Positions 51,707 through 59,901 of a DNA stretch of 64,000 nt are shown here, in pieces (positions within the stretch are counted from its first letter, which is position 1; each line of letters opens with the position of its first letter). The stretch comes from Methylacidimicrobium sp. B4 (GTDB taxonomy: Bacteria > Verrucomicrobiota > Verrucomicrobiia > Methylacidiphilales > Methylacidiphilaceae). The DNA lies in the NCBI RefSeq assembly GCF_017310545.1, contig NZ_CP066203.1, positions 1,054,001-1,118,000 on the forward strand. Reading direction: 5' to 3'. A program made the position numbers and the translations under genes. The notes beneath the pieces were generated by a model that was given only the letters and a program-made list of their open reading frames with translations, searched no databases and was not told the origin of the DNA.

Positions 51707-52655
51707 TCCGGGTGTCGAGCGCTTCCATCCCGCGCACCATCCGATCGTCCTTCAAGGCATCGGCGAGGAAGACGAGCGCATCACGCGTATTACGGTAGGG
51801 GCTGGACGGCAATACCGACACCCTTGCCATCTGGGCAAAGGTGGGATAGGCGTTAGGCCCTTCGACAAACTCGGCGAGCTCTTCCCAAAACCAACTCGGC
51901 ATCCGCGAGAGCTTCCACTGCCCGTCCTCTAAGACAAAAAGCAATCCAAACGTCTTCAAGAACTCGGCCGCTGACCATGGGGAATCCAAGACCTGATGGA
52001 GCTTTTGGGACCCCCATTGGGTGAAGAGAACATAGTATTCGTTAATGGATTCGGTCAGTGGGGGGCGTCGTTTGAAATCCGAGTGCTCCAGGTCATGGAG
52101 CTCGTAGACGGCCTCGCGCTGGACCGGGGTGAGCTCTGCAAGGAAAATCGCCAAGCGGAAGGTCTCCTGTGTTTGGAGAAGTTCCCACTCTTCTGCCTCG
52201 GGGAGACCTAGGTCTCGGCAGACAGCCTCCACCCTCCATTGGGCTAGGGGCTCGAGGATCGCCTGGGGGAGCTGGGCGAACTCGCGGGAGAGCTTGTCTG
52301 TATGCTCGTGGATCTCGGCCTTTCCGGTATCGGTAAAGCGATCGGGCAGCGGCGTCGACCAGCGGCAAGCGAGCATCATGGCACAGGCTCCTTCCGGCAT
52401 CTTGAGGGCTTCGGCAAAGAGCTTGGGGTCGACCTTCTTGAGGAAGGAGATGGTTTGGGGCATCCGAAGCCCTCGGAGCTCTTCGATCACCGCTTGAGCC
52501 TCGGGAGTCGGCGGGGCAGAGGGCGATTTCTCCTGGGCCATGGCACTACCGGCTAACCCGAGCAGAAGGGTAAGGAGAAAGAGGGCAGGGCCGTTAATGG
52601 CGGACCCTCCTGCGCACGGGAGAAAATTCGGCGTCGATCTGCTCCCTAAGCTCAT
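51663..52655 (-). CDS. Exported protein of unknown function, tandem paralog A
   Basis: This 330-residue protein has a probable signal peptide ('ALFLLTLLLGLAGSAMA' ending near residue 40). The mature part begins 'QEKSPSAPPTPEAQAVIEEL'. Recognisable features shared with paralog B are 'TISFLKKVDPKLFAEALK', 'ELTPVQREAVYELHDLEHS', the Trp-rich 'GQWKLSRMPSWFWEELAEF' and 'RDALVFLADALKDDRM'. It is mainly helical, with no catalytic motif and no family I know. The start is unusual. The ATG equivalent to that of paralog B is absent, and the first usable start (52655) lies inside the end of paralog B, giving a 62-nt overlap. Confidence 0.72.
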   Translation of the reverse strand: MSLGSRSTPNFLPCAGGSAINGPALFLLTLLLGLAGSAMAQEKSPSAPPTPEAQAVIEELRGLRMPQTISFLKKVDPKLFAEALKMPEGACAMMLACRWSTPLPDRFTDTGKAEIHEHTDKLSREFAQLPQAILEPLAQWRVEAVCRDLGLPEAEEWELLQTQETFRLAIFLAELTPVQREAVYELHDLEHSDFKRRPPLTESINEYYVLFTQWGSQKLHQVLDSPWSAAEFLKTFGLLFVLEDGQWKLSRMPSWFWEELAEFVEGPNAYPTFAQMARVSVLPSSPYRNTRDALVFLADALKDDRMVRGMEALDTRIEAEFYPVRKRLGH

Positions 52656-53535
52656 CGAGCCTCCGCGTCATCCGATCGTCCTTCAAGGCATCGGCGAGGA
52701 AGACGAGCGCATCGCTGGCTCTACGGTAGGGGCCTGGCAACATTGACTCCCTTGCCATCCGGGCAAAGGTGGGATAGGCGTTAGGCCCTTCGACAAACTC
52801 GGCGAGCGCTTCCCAAAACCAGCTCGGCATCCGCGAGAGCTTCCAGTGCCGGTGTTCCTCGACAAAAACCCATCCAAGCGCCTTGAGGAACTCGGCCGCC
52901 GACCAGGGAGCCTCCAAAACCTGATGGAGCTTTTGAGGACCCCATTGGGTGAAAAGCGCATATTGTTCCTTTAGGATTCCAGGGATTCGGATATCCCGTT
53001 TGAAAATTGAGAAGTCGAGGTCATGGAGCTCGTAGACGGCCTCGCGCTGAACCGGGGTGAGCTTTCCAAGGAAAAACCCCGAGCGGAGCGCATCCTCCGT
53101 ATAGAGAATCTGGTCCTGTTCATCCTCGGGAAGGCTGGAAAATTCTGGGCAGCTTGTCATCCGCCAATAGGCGAGGGGATCGAAGATCGACCGGGGAACT
53201 TGAGCAAACTCTCGGGAGAGCTTGTCGATATATTCCCGAACCCTCGCCTTCCCCTCGTCGGTGCTGCTATCCGGGAGAGGAGTCGACCAGCGGGAGGCGA
53301 GGTCCATCGCCCATCGCCCTTCGGGCGTCTTGAGGGCTTCAGCAAAGAGCTTGGGATCGACCTTCTTGAGGAAGGAGATCGTTTCGGGCATTCGGAGGCT
53401 TTGGAGCTCCTCAATCACCGCTTGAACCTCGGGAGTCGGCGGGGAAGAGGGCGATTTCTCCTGGGCCATGGCACTACCGGCTAACCCGAGGAGAAGGGTA
53501 AGGAGAAAGAGGAGATGGGGAAAGATTCCTTGCAT
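52594..53535 (-). CDS. Exported protein of unknown function, tandem paralog B
   Basis: This protein has 313 residues from ATG 53535, with AGGA about 7 nt upstream. An in-frame start at 53589 would overlap the preceding gene. The signal peptide is 'HLLFLLTLLLGLAGSAMA', with cleavage likely after AMA. The mature part is paralogous to gene A along its length: 'ISFLKKVDPKLFAEALKTPE', 'KLTPVQREAVYELHDLDFS', 'WKLSRMPSWFWEALAEFVEG'. The middle differs most ('MTSCPEFSSLPEDEQDQILY' here). The function is unknown. It starts 13 nt after the TraB/ChaN-like gene and is probably co-transcribed with it. Confidence 0.75.
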   Translation of the reverse strand: MQGIFPHLLFLLTLLLGLAGSAMAQEKSPSSPPTPEVQAVIEELQSLRMPETISFLKKVDPKLFAEALKTPEGRWAMDLASRWSTPLPDSSTDEGKARVREYIDKLSREFAQVPRSIFDPLAYWRMTSCPEFSSLPEDEQDQILYTEDALRSGFFLGKLTPVQREAVYELHDLDFSIFKRDIRIPGILKEQYALFTQWGPQKLHQVLEAPWSAAEFLKALGWVFVEEHRHWKLSRMPSWFWEALAEFVEGPNAYPTFARMARESMLPGPYRRASDALVFLADALKDDRMTRRLDELREQIDAEFSPVRRRVRH

Positions 53536-53548
53536 GGCTTTTCCTGAG

Positions 53549-54466
53549 TTAGGGGTCTTTCTCGTACCACGGCTGGTCGGAGAGTCCATTTCTCATAGCC
53601 TCTTCCCGCCTCCACCTCTTTGCCTCCTCTTGCTTCCACCAGAGCCAGAGTGCCCGGACCAAGGTCCGCACTGCCGGCTGCTTCCGGTCATCGACGGCCC
53701 GAAACGGGTCCTGGGCATTACCCTTGCGCATCTCGGCGTTGAGCTCCTCTAAGCTCTTCCCGTCAAGCCCGTAGGCGGCCGATTCGGCCAGCCGTCCCTC
53801 TGGGCTTAGCTCGCCTGGGGCAATGGCAATCACACGGAGGCCATCCCTTTCGAACATGTCGTTGAGCCGGCCCTCGCCAAAGCCTACGTGGTCCTCTCCC
53901 GCGATGATGGCAAAGGGGCCGCGGCTATGCTCGGCCACCTGCTTCATCGACTCGTTGCGGTCATGCATCCCACGTGGATCCATTAAGTAGTCCAGGATCT
54001 GGTCGGAAGTGGGATTCTCAGTCACAAGCTTGCCGGTCGTTTTGTCTAGCCCCACGTTGCGGGGAAGGTCACCCGCCAGCACGGCAAACCCCATTCGATT
54101 TGCAGCGAGCCACATCCGGGCCATCCGCATCTCAGCTTGATAGAAGGCGACTCGGGCATCGGTCAGGTTAGGGTCGGCCCTTTGCGCCTCTCTCGGGTTG
54201 GCGTCGACCGCCTGAAGCTCGTGGGCTAGCCGAGCGACCACTTTCGCCCTTTTCGCCGGCTCCATTCCAACCATCTCGAGGATGAACGCCTCAAGCGCGT
54301 CGGCCATGTTCGCATAGGTCGGATTCTCGAGGTAGCGGTTGAGCCTCGCCTGCTGGTCCTTGGGATACTCGATGATCAGGGTTTGTACGCCATGCCGCCG
54401 GAGCAATTCGAGAAACTCCTTCTCCCGCTGGATCATGGCGGGATCAAAATGCCACTCGCCCAGCAC
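53549..54466 (-). CDS. TraB/ChaN-like domain protein, probably the C-terminal part of a frameshifted exported protein
   Basis: This frame of 305 residues is read from GTG 54466. It begins immediately with 'LGEWHFDPAMIQREKEFLEL', resembling the first strand of TraB/ChaN/erythromycin-esterase-like domains, in which a G-E-x-H motif is catalytic or metal binding. A later 'IIAGEDHVGFGEGRLNDMF' recalls the second conserved His region of the same fold. A domain that begins at its first strand, with no leader, is odd. The upstream frame provides a signal peptide and linker and overlaps by 34 nt. Adding one G to the GGGG run near 54482 would fuse both into one protein of about 550 residues. The family assignment is tentative. 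Confidence 0.6.
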   Translation of the reverse strand: MLGEWHFDPAMIQREKEFLELLRRHGVQTLIIEYPKDQQARLNRYLENPTYANMADALEAFILEMVGMEPAKRAKVVARLAHELQAVDANPREAQRADPNLTDARVAFYQAEMRMARMWLAANRMGFAVLAGDLPRNVGLDKTTGKLVTENPTSDQILDYLMDPRGMHDRNESMKQVAEHSRGPFAIIAGEDHVGFGEGRLNDMFERDGLRVIAIAPGELSPEGRLAESAAYGLDGKSLEELNAEMRKGNAQDPFRAVDDRKQPAVRTLVRALWLWWKQEEAKRWRREEAMRNGLSDQPWYEKDP

Positions 54467-55146
54467 ATATCCCGAATTCCCCAGAGATTGACCAAGGCCG
54501 CGACCTCCATCGGATCGATCCCGTTGGCGATCTCGTTGTGCAACTGGTTGAGCAGGCTGGCGATCTGCTCAATTGCGTTCTTCGGGGGAGTGGTCGCCGG
54601 CTGGCCCGCTTGGGCTTCGGGGTTGCGATCCCCCATGGGACGTGCCCAGGCGGGCCGGTCGGAGAAGTCGCTTGGCGGCTCGCGCGAGGCCGCCTTGAGT
54701 TGCGCGGCCTGGGATTGGAGGAGCTCGCTTCGGGTCGGCCAGCGGGCCTTCGGGAGGTTCGGGGGATCGGTGTCGCTCTGTGTGCTCTCTTGCGAGGCGC
54801 CGCCGTCACTGCCCGCCATTCCGGGAGGGCTCGGGCTTGGGGTAGCTGGCTCTTGTGGCGCGGCTTGTGGCTGCGCCGGAAGCGGAGGACAGGCGTTGCA
54901 GGGGTCGGTCGGCGAAGGGGAGGATGGATCGGTGGAGCCGCCCGGCAGGACCGAGCTCATGGTGCCCGCTCCGCTCGGCGCCGCTGGTGCCTCCCCTTGT
55001 TGGGCCGAGCCGTCTGGCTCCGGCAGCGCGCTCTGGGCAAGCGAGGGAATCGGGGTGCAGGGAAGGATCAGGCAGAGGAGGAAAAGGATGCCTACGGCCC
55101 GCGTGAAGGCCTGGGAACAGTTGAGCCTTTTCGACACCCCTTCCAC
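54433..55146 (-). CDS. Proline-rich exported protein, probably the N-terminal part of the same frameshifted gene
   Basis: This frame of 237 residues is read from GTG 55146 (GGGGAG upstream). It has a signal peptide ('AVGILFLLCLILPCTPIPSLAQ'-like, about residues 18-38). A long low-complexity Pro/Ser/Gly/Ala stretch (about 40-125) follows, then a more ordered end 'NAIEQIASLLNQLHNEIANG'. The stop comes 34 nt after the start of the TraB/ChaN-like frame. It has no domain of its own that I recognise. It reads best as leader plus linker of the downstream domain, separated by a one-base loss in a G run. Confidence 0.55.
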   Translation of the reverse strand: MEGVSKRLNCSQAFTRAVGILFLLCLILPCTPIPSLAQSALPEPDGSAQQGEAPAAPSGAGTMSSVLPGGSTDPSSPSPTDPCNACPPLPAQPQAAPQEPATPSPSPPGMAGSDGGASQESTQSDTDPPNLPKARWPTRSELLQSQAAQLKAASREPPSDFSDRPAWARPMGDRNPEAQAGQPATTPPKNAIEQIASLLNQLHNEIANGIDPMEVAALVNLWGIRDMCWASGILIPP

Positions 55147-56103
55147 GATTCGCTCCCCACATCCTCTGTTAGGCGATCGGGGCCTCGCGCGCACCCGGTC
55201 CTCGACAAGAAGTTTTGGTCCGGCCGGCTTGCGCCAAAAGAGCCACTTGTCGAACGGACGCCGCCTGTTCTGCCGCCGAGCGAAGGCGAGCTTACGAAGC
55301 GGGATTGCCTGAATCCCTCAAGCGGCTGGGCTGCTGGAAGAAGGAGGCGGAATGGGGGACGGTCGATCCGGTGCCCGGGCTCCCCTCCTCTCTGCCTGCG
55401 CCAAGACGATTGCAGTGCGTAATAGCGCTTCTTGGCTTCTTTTGGCGAGGGGTTGCCGTGATCGAAGTCCACCCCACCGACGCTCCCCGGATCGATGCGG
55501 TGAACTCCATGCGGGCGGCCATCGTCACGATCCGTAACGGGGCTATCTCACGCTCCCGCAACCCGCAAGGAATCGGGCGAAGCCTGTCGGTTCCTTCTGG
55601 TCAACCGTCTGCGAAAGAGGGAACGCGGCGCATGCGGAGCGTGCCGGACGGGAGGCTGGCGAGAGCCGCCCGCGCCTTTGCTTCCGGAAACGAGAGCATG
55701 GGTCGCTAGATCAGCGTCGCCGGTGGAACACCGGCAGATGAACTGCCGGCAATGCTCTTTGGCGGACGAGCGGGACGGTCTCCCTCGGGAGATCAAGCGT
55801 TATCTCTAGTTCCAGGGACGGAAAAAAAGGTCCCCGTGCTGCCGTGTGGAAATGAGGCCTTTCGACCACTTTGCAGGCAAGTGGGAGCCTTGCCGCGTGC
55901 CTCCGTCTTCCAGCGAAGGCCTGGCGTCGGCAGCGCGTGCAATGCCGGCTCCCGTAATCGAACTTATCGGAGGAAAGGCGCGCATTCCAAGCACGAGCAG
56001 CATAGGGAAATTCTTCGCAAGCTCTCCGTGCAAAACTGCTTCCGCAGCCCGCTCGCTCCCGGGCTACTCCCGCTTTCGTCAAAGAACCCACCGGCCGCTC
56101 GAC
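55147..56103. other. 957-nt region without an intact gene
   Basis: The longest gene-free stretch in the window lies between the start of the exported-protein cluster and the 3' end of pheT. Open frames here are short, conflict with each other and match nothing I know. The middle part (about 55450-55760) is a decayed IS607-type tnpB piece. No tRNA-like cloverleaf or obvious terminator was recognised. A promoter for the exported-protein cluster should lie near 55150-55250. Confidence 0.6.
55450..55760 (+). mobile_element. Degenerate remnant of the IS607-type element (tnpB 3' part)
   Basis: Scattered but collinear similarity to the end of tnpB is visible. 'gatcgaagtc' and the bases after it (about 55459) correspond to the 'IEVDPAYTS' region. 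'gaatcgggcgaagcctgt' (about 55570) and 'gagagccgcccgcgcctttg' (about 55663) match copy 2 nearly exactly around 42792 and 42885. The segment between is internally deleted and no open frame survives. It lies in the same orientation as copy 2. Its ends cannot be set exactly. Confidence 0.55.
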
Positions 56104-58404
56104 TCAGGTCTCCCGGAGCGACCAGCCTCGAGATCGCAGGGCGTTCTTGACGGTCTCCATCCACCCGTTGACCTCTTTGTCCGTTAGGGTGCGATCGGAG
56201 GCCCGGAAAGTCAAGGCGTAGGCGAGCGACTTGGTTCCAGCCGGCAGTCGAGCCCCCGAGGGATCCCGAAAGAGGTCGAACAACCGCAGCCCTTCCAGGC
56301 ATGGCGGCCGGGTCGCCTCGATCAGGCGACGGATTTCGGAATGGGTCACGGCCTCGTCGACGACGACGGCGATGTCCCGCCGAACCGGAGGATAGATCGG
56401 CAACGGCCGGAAGACGGTCCTGGCCCATTCCTGCCCAAGCCAGTGCTCGAGATCGTATTCCAGGAGCACGATCTCCGCATCGATCTCGTGCTTGGCAGCC
56501 TCCTCCCGGGAGATGCGCTCCAGTCGAAGTCGCGCCTCTTTGGGGAAGGAAAAGGACTCCTCCAGAAAATCCGCCAGTCCCTTGACGTCGTAAAAGTCGA
56601 GGGTACGCTCCCGCGTCAACCAATGAGGCTCCCCTGCCTCTCCGGCCGCGAGCACCGCAAGGCGTTCCCGCTCCTCGACCCGTCCCTCGCACCGATGGAC
56701 GACCCGGCCAAGCTCGAAGAGGCGGAGGCTCCGATTGCCCTTCGCCCAATTGGCACGGGCGGTCGCAAGCAGGCCCGATCCGAGATCGGAGCGGAGAAAG
56801 CGAAACTCACTACTCGCGGGGTTCGACAGCTCGACTCCAACCCCTTCCGGATCGCCCGCGACAAAGGGCAAGCAGAGGCACTCCTGCCATCCTCGCGCCG
56901 CCAGCGCGCTTCGCACCGCTTCCCGACGATCCCATCGCTTGTCGTCCCGACTCTTCTCCGTCCATCCGACGGAAACCCGAGAAGGCACCTCGGCTAGGCC
57001 GCGCATTCGAACGATCTCCTCCACCAGGTCGGCTTCTCCTTCCAGGTCGGCCCGATGACTGGGGACCTGCCAGAGCCAGCCAGAGTCGTTCTTTTCGACC
57101 AGCTCCAGCCCCAGACCGCTCAAAATCGCCTCGATCTCGTCGGACGGGGGAAGCTCTCCGCATAACCGCTCCACCGTTCGTCTTTGTAGCCAAATTGGCG
57201 TTTGCGGGAAGGGTAGCGCACCAAAAGTCGATGTTCCGACGAGCCTGCCACCCGCCAGCTCCAAGAGCAGACGGATCGCTCTTTCCCGCGCAAGCCAGGC
57301 CACACCGGGATCCACCCTCCTCTCGAATCGATAGGAGGCTTCGGTCGAAACCGAATGCCGGCGGCCTGCGGCCCGGATCTCGGTCGGACGGAACCAGGCA
57401 CACTCCAGGAGAACGCGCGTCGTCTTCTCCGATACGGCCGAGCGCCGGCCCCCGATGACCCCGGCCAAGGCCTCCGGCCCCCGTCGGCTCGCGATCACCA
57501 GGTCCGCCGGATCGAGGGCCATCTCCTGATCGCCCAGAGTGAGGAACCGCTCGCCTGGAGCCGCGCGCCGGACCGCGATCTCGCAATCCGGGAAGGCGTC
57601 CGCATCGAAGGCATGCAGGGGCTCCCCTAGCTCGAAGAGCACGAAGTTGGTGATGTCGACCACCACATTCACGGGCCGGACGCCCGAACCCCGCAGCCGC
57701 TCCTGCAACCACGACGGGCTCGGCTGGATCTCCATTCCTTCGAGCAAGGCGGGGGCATACCAGGGCGCCCCGTCGGGCGCGCCCAAGACGACCCTCCCCG
57801 GGAAGGGATCAAAGGAGGAAGAAGCATTGCCCTGGGGGAAGGGGAGCAGGCGACCGCAGCCCAAAGCGGCCAGCTCCCGCGCGATCCCTCGATAGGAGAG
57901 GAGATCGGGCCGATTGGGAGTCACCTCGACGATCCACTCGATGTCGGTCGGGAGAATCGATGCGAGGGGAGTCCCGAGATCGCTCCCGGCGGGGAGCAGC
58001 AGGATCCCTTCCGATCTCCCCTCCTCCAGCCCCAGCTCCTCGGCCGAGCAGAGCATCCCCTCCGACTCCTCCCCTCGAATCCGTCTCCGCGCGATCTCGA
58101 GCCCTCCAGGAAGCACAGCTCCGATGAGGGCGAGAGCGACCCGATCCCCCCGGTCGAAGTTGGACGCGCCGCAGACGATGCCAAGCTCTTTATCGGGAAT
58201 CCGGACGCGAACGAGCCGAAGCCGGTCGGCACCCGGATGTGGACGCCAATCGACAACCTCGGCCGCTACGATCCTCGGGTCTTCCGGTCCTCGTCGCCTC
58301 CACTGCGTGACCTCCAGGCCGCTCATCGTCAAGCGGTCGACGGCCTCCTCGACCGAAACCGTAACTTCGCAATATTGGTTCAGCCATTGCCAGGAAAGTT
58401 TCAT
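56104..58404 (-). CDS. pheT: Phenylalanyl-tRNA synthetase beta subunit
   Basis: This 766-residue PheT contains 'MKLSWQWLNQYCEVTVSVEEAVDRLTMSGLEV' (N-terminal, in parts) and the tRNA-binding EMAP-like domain ('GADRLRLVRVRIPDKELGIVCGASNFDRGD' region). The editing B3/B4 domain has 'NRPDLLSYRGIARELAALG'. The B5 domain, the catalytic-core-like B6/B7 and the C-terminal FDX-ACB domain ('FRPLPIYPPVRRDIAVVV' ... 'LTDKEVNGWMETVKNAL') follow. The size is usual. pheS is not next to it, unlike in most genomes. The gene instead follows trmB with an ATGA overlap. Confidence 0.96.
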   Translation of the reverse strand: MKLSWQWLNQYCEVTVSVEEAVDRLTMSGLEVTQWRRRGPEDPRIVAAEVVDWRPHPGADRLRLVRVRIPDKELGIVCGASNFDRGDRVALALIGAVLPGGLEIARRRIRGEESEGMLCSAEELGLEEGRSEGILLLPAGSDLGTPLASILPTDIEWIVEVTPNRPDLLSYRGIARELAALGCGRLLPFPQGNASSSFDPFPGRVVLGAPDGAPWYAPALLEGMEIQPSPSWLQERLRGSGVRPVNVVVDITNFVLFELGEPLHAFDADAFPDCEIAVRRAAPGERFLTLGDQEMALDPADLVIASRRGPEALAGVIGGRRSAVSEKTTRVLLECAWFRPTEIRAAGRRHSVSTEASYRFERRVDPGVAWLARERAIRLLLELAGGRLVGTSTFGALPFPQTPIWLQRRTVERLCGELPPSDEIEAILSGLGLELVEKNDSGWLWQVPSHRADLEGEADLVEEIVRMRGLAEVPSRVSVGWTEKSRDDKRWDRREAVRSALAARGWQECLCLPFVAGDPEGVGVELSNPASSEFRFLRSDLGSGLLATARANWAKGNRSLRLFELGRVVHRCEGRVEERERLAVLAAGEAGEPHWLTRERTLDFYDVKGLADFLEESFSFPKEARLRLERISREEAAKHEIDAEIVLLEYDLEHWLGQEWARTVFRPLPIYPPVRRDIAVVVDEAVTHSEIRRLIEATRPPCLEGLRLFDLFRDPSGARLPAGTKSLAYALTFRASDRTLTDKEVNGWMETVKNALRSRGWSLRET

Positions 58405-59048
58405 GATCCGCCTCGCATCCCGCTAGTCGCCCCTTCCGCTTTCCGCCACACGGCTCCATACAGCGGATGTTCCTTGCTCCGAAAGATGGTCTCGAAATGG
58501 CTCGCCGGAAACCCGCCCGGGTCTCCCCTCCGCTCCAATCCGGGAAGGAGGGAGGCGGCCCGCTCGACGACCGCGGCATAGCCGGCATCGTCGGTCAGGA
58601 AACGGAAGAAGCCGCCCGGCTCCAACGCCCGAAGGATCGCGGCCAGAATGCCAGCCCGTAGCGTGCGACGGCCCTGGTGGCGCCGCTTGGGCCAGGGATC
58701 GGGAAAGAGCACGTGAATTTCCCGGCAGGAAGCCGGAGGGGACCAGAAGAGCAAGAGATCATCCCATCCGAACCAGAGCGCCTTCAGGTTGGGAAGACGG
58801 CGAAGCTCCGCGGCGCGCTCGATCTGCCGCACCCGTTGGAGCTTCCGTTCGACCGCCAATACGTTCCATTCCGGATGGAGCTCGGCGTAGGTGGCAGCAA
58901 AGCGGCCGTTTCCCGCTCCCAGATCGCAGACGATCGGCGCCCGACGCAAAAACAGCCCTTCCCAGCCCCCCGGCCGAACGAGGCGTTTTGTCTCGTCCGC
59001 TTCCCGCGTCCGGAGCGCCGGCAACATCATGCTCAGAGAGTCACACAT
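58401..59048 (-). CDS. trmB: tRNA (guanine-N7)-methyltransferase TrmB
   Basis: This 215-residue SAM-dependent methyltransferase modifies G46 of tRNA. Motif I is 'VCDLGAGNGRFAATYAELHP' (about residues 40-59). 'VLAVERKLQRV' and the TrmB signature 'IHVLFPDPWPKRRHQGRR' follow, then the C-terminal 'FRFLTDDAGYA'. The position usually occupied by KxRH is KRRH, as expected. It overlaps the dUTPase gene by 8 nt upstream and pheT by 4 nt downstream, making a tRNA-related operon. Confidence 0.94.
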   Translation of the reverse strand: MCDSLSMMLPALRTREADETKRLVRPGGWEGLFLRRAPIVCDLGAGNGRFAATYAELHPEWNVLAVERKLQRVRQIERAAELRRLPNLKALWFGWDDLLLFWSPPASCREIHVLFPDPWPKRRHQGRRTLRAGILAAILRALEPGGFFRFLTDDAGYAAVVERAASLLPGLERRGDPGGFPASHFETIFRSKEHPLYGAVWRKAEGATSGMRGGS

Positions 59049-59421
59049 GCCGGCTGTCGTCCGGGTCCTTCTGCCGATAGCCGCTGGCGATCCTCCCCTG
59101 GTTGACCTCGTGCTTCTTCCGATAGGCGAGGAAGAGGTCGTCTGCGCTCATCCCGAGCACCTGTGCCGCAGAGACCAGGAAGTGAAAGAGATCGACGAGC
59201 TCCACGCGAGCATTCTGAAAATCCCGTTTCTGGTAACGTGCCCACCACTTCCAGGGCACGCTGTCCGTCAGCTCCGCGATTTCCTGGCTCATGGCTCGCG
59301 CATAGTTGAGCAGCCACCGCTCCCTTCCCTCGTCGTCGAGCGAAGCGGTTTCAATTCCGATTTGACGATTGAGGCTCTCCTGCAGGGCAAAAATCGCCTC
59401 GAGCTTGTCTCCGTGATTCAC
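59041..59421 (-). CDS. Dimeric all-alpha dUTPase-like pyrophosphatase (dUTPase_2 family)
   Basis: This 126-residue all-alpha NTP pyrophosphatase has the metal-binding ExxE and ExxD helices in 'SQEIAELTDSVPWKWWARYQ' and 'NARVELVDLFHFLVSAAQVLG'. The C-terminal 'YRKKHEVNQGRIASGYRQKDPDDSRHV' pattern belongs to the dimeric dUTPase (MazG-like) family. It hydrolyses dUTP/dUDP to keep uracil out of DNA. The protein is shorter than phage/trypanosome members but fits the bacterial group. It overlaps trmB by 8 nt. Confidence 0.87.
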   Translation of the reverse strand: MNHGDKLEAIFALQESLNRQIGIETASLDDEGRERWLLNYARAMSQEIAELTDSVPWKWWARYQKRDFQNARVELVDLFHFLVSAAQVLGMSADDLFLAYRKKHEVNQGRIASGYRQKDPDDSRHV

Positions 59422-59499
59422 GCCGATCTCCCTTCCGTCCCCGCCCTTCCCGAAGCGGAAGGGCAGCAGGCGAAGAGAAAGGAAGCACTCTCCGCTCGT

Positions 59500-59901
59500 T
59501 CAATCGAGAAAATATCGCTCCTCTTCCTCGTTCGGCCTCCGGCAGGTCGCTCCCTTCCCGGATAAGCGATAGCGGCGAGCCGCCACAAGATCGTAGAATC
59601 GATCGAGCCAAGGCTCAGGGAGGACGCCGAGCAGGGTCGCCAGCCAGCGGAACCGCGGCAGCTGCCGCAATACCCGAACGACCGCCCTCCCGCGCAGGAG
59701 CACTTCGCGTCTTCCCTCCTCCTCCCATACGACAACCACCGATTCAGATCCGGCCAACGGTCCGCTCCTCTCGGCTTCCCGACGGAACCGAGCTCCCTGG
59801 AGCGGCGCGAATCGGAACACCCGCTTGCGATCGTGGCGCAACACGAACCAGACAAAGCGGTTGCACAGGCCGCAGCCTCCGTCGAAAAAAATGATTCCCA
59901 T
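59500..59901 (-). CDS. DCC-family thiol-disulfide oxidoreductase-like protein (DUF393)
   Basis: This 133-residue protein has the family's N-terminal 'IFFDGGCGLCNRFVWFVLRHD' with the DxxCxLC motif at residues 7-13 (Cys10 and Cys13), 'FRFAPLQGARFRREA', and the C-terminal 'YDLVAARRYRLSGKG'. Members are predicted thioredoxin-like oxidoreductases; the biological role is not established. It lies 78 nt upstream of the dUTPase gene on the same strand and divergent from the LexA-type gene. Confidence 0.9.
   Translation of the reverse strand: MGIIFFDGGCGLCNRFVWFVLRHDRKRVFRFAPLQGARFRREAERSGPLAGSESVVVVWEEEGRREVLLRGRAVVRVLRQLPRFRWLATLLGVLPEPWLDRFYDLVAARRYRLSGKGATCRRPNEEEERYFLD

Larger units (their letters stand above)
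51590..53535 (-). repeat. Tandem segmental duplication of an exported-protein gene (about 0.93-0.95 kb unit)
   Basis: Two nearly full units (genes ending at 51663 and 52594) and the beginning of a third (51590-51706) repeat head to tail. Nucleotide identity is obvious over long runs, for example around the signal-peptide segment and the C-terminal 'AEFVEGPNAYPTF' segment. The unit junction joins the end of one coding region to the signal-peptide segment of the next without a spacer. Divergence between units is patchy and higher in the middle, suggesting an old duplication or selection for difference there. Confidence 0.75.

Noticed and set aside
55711-56091. Minus-strand frame in the gene-free region
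   Set aside because: It partly overlaps the IS remnant and carries no domain or conserved motif. The neighbouring frames conflict with it.
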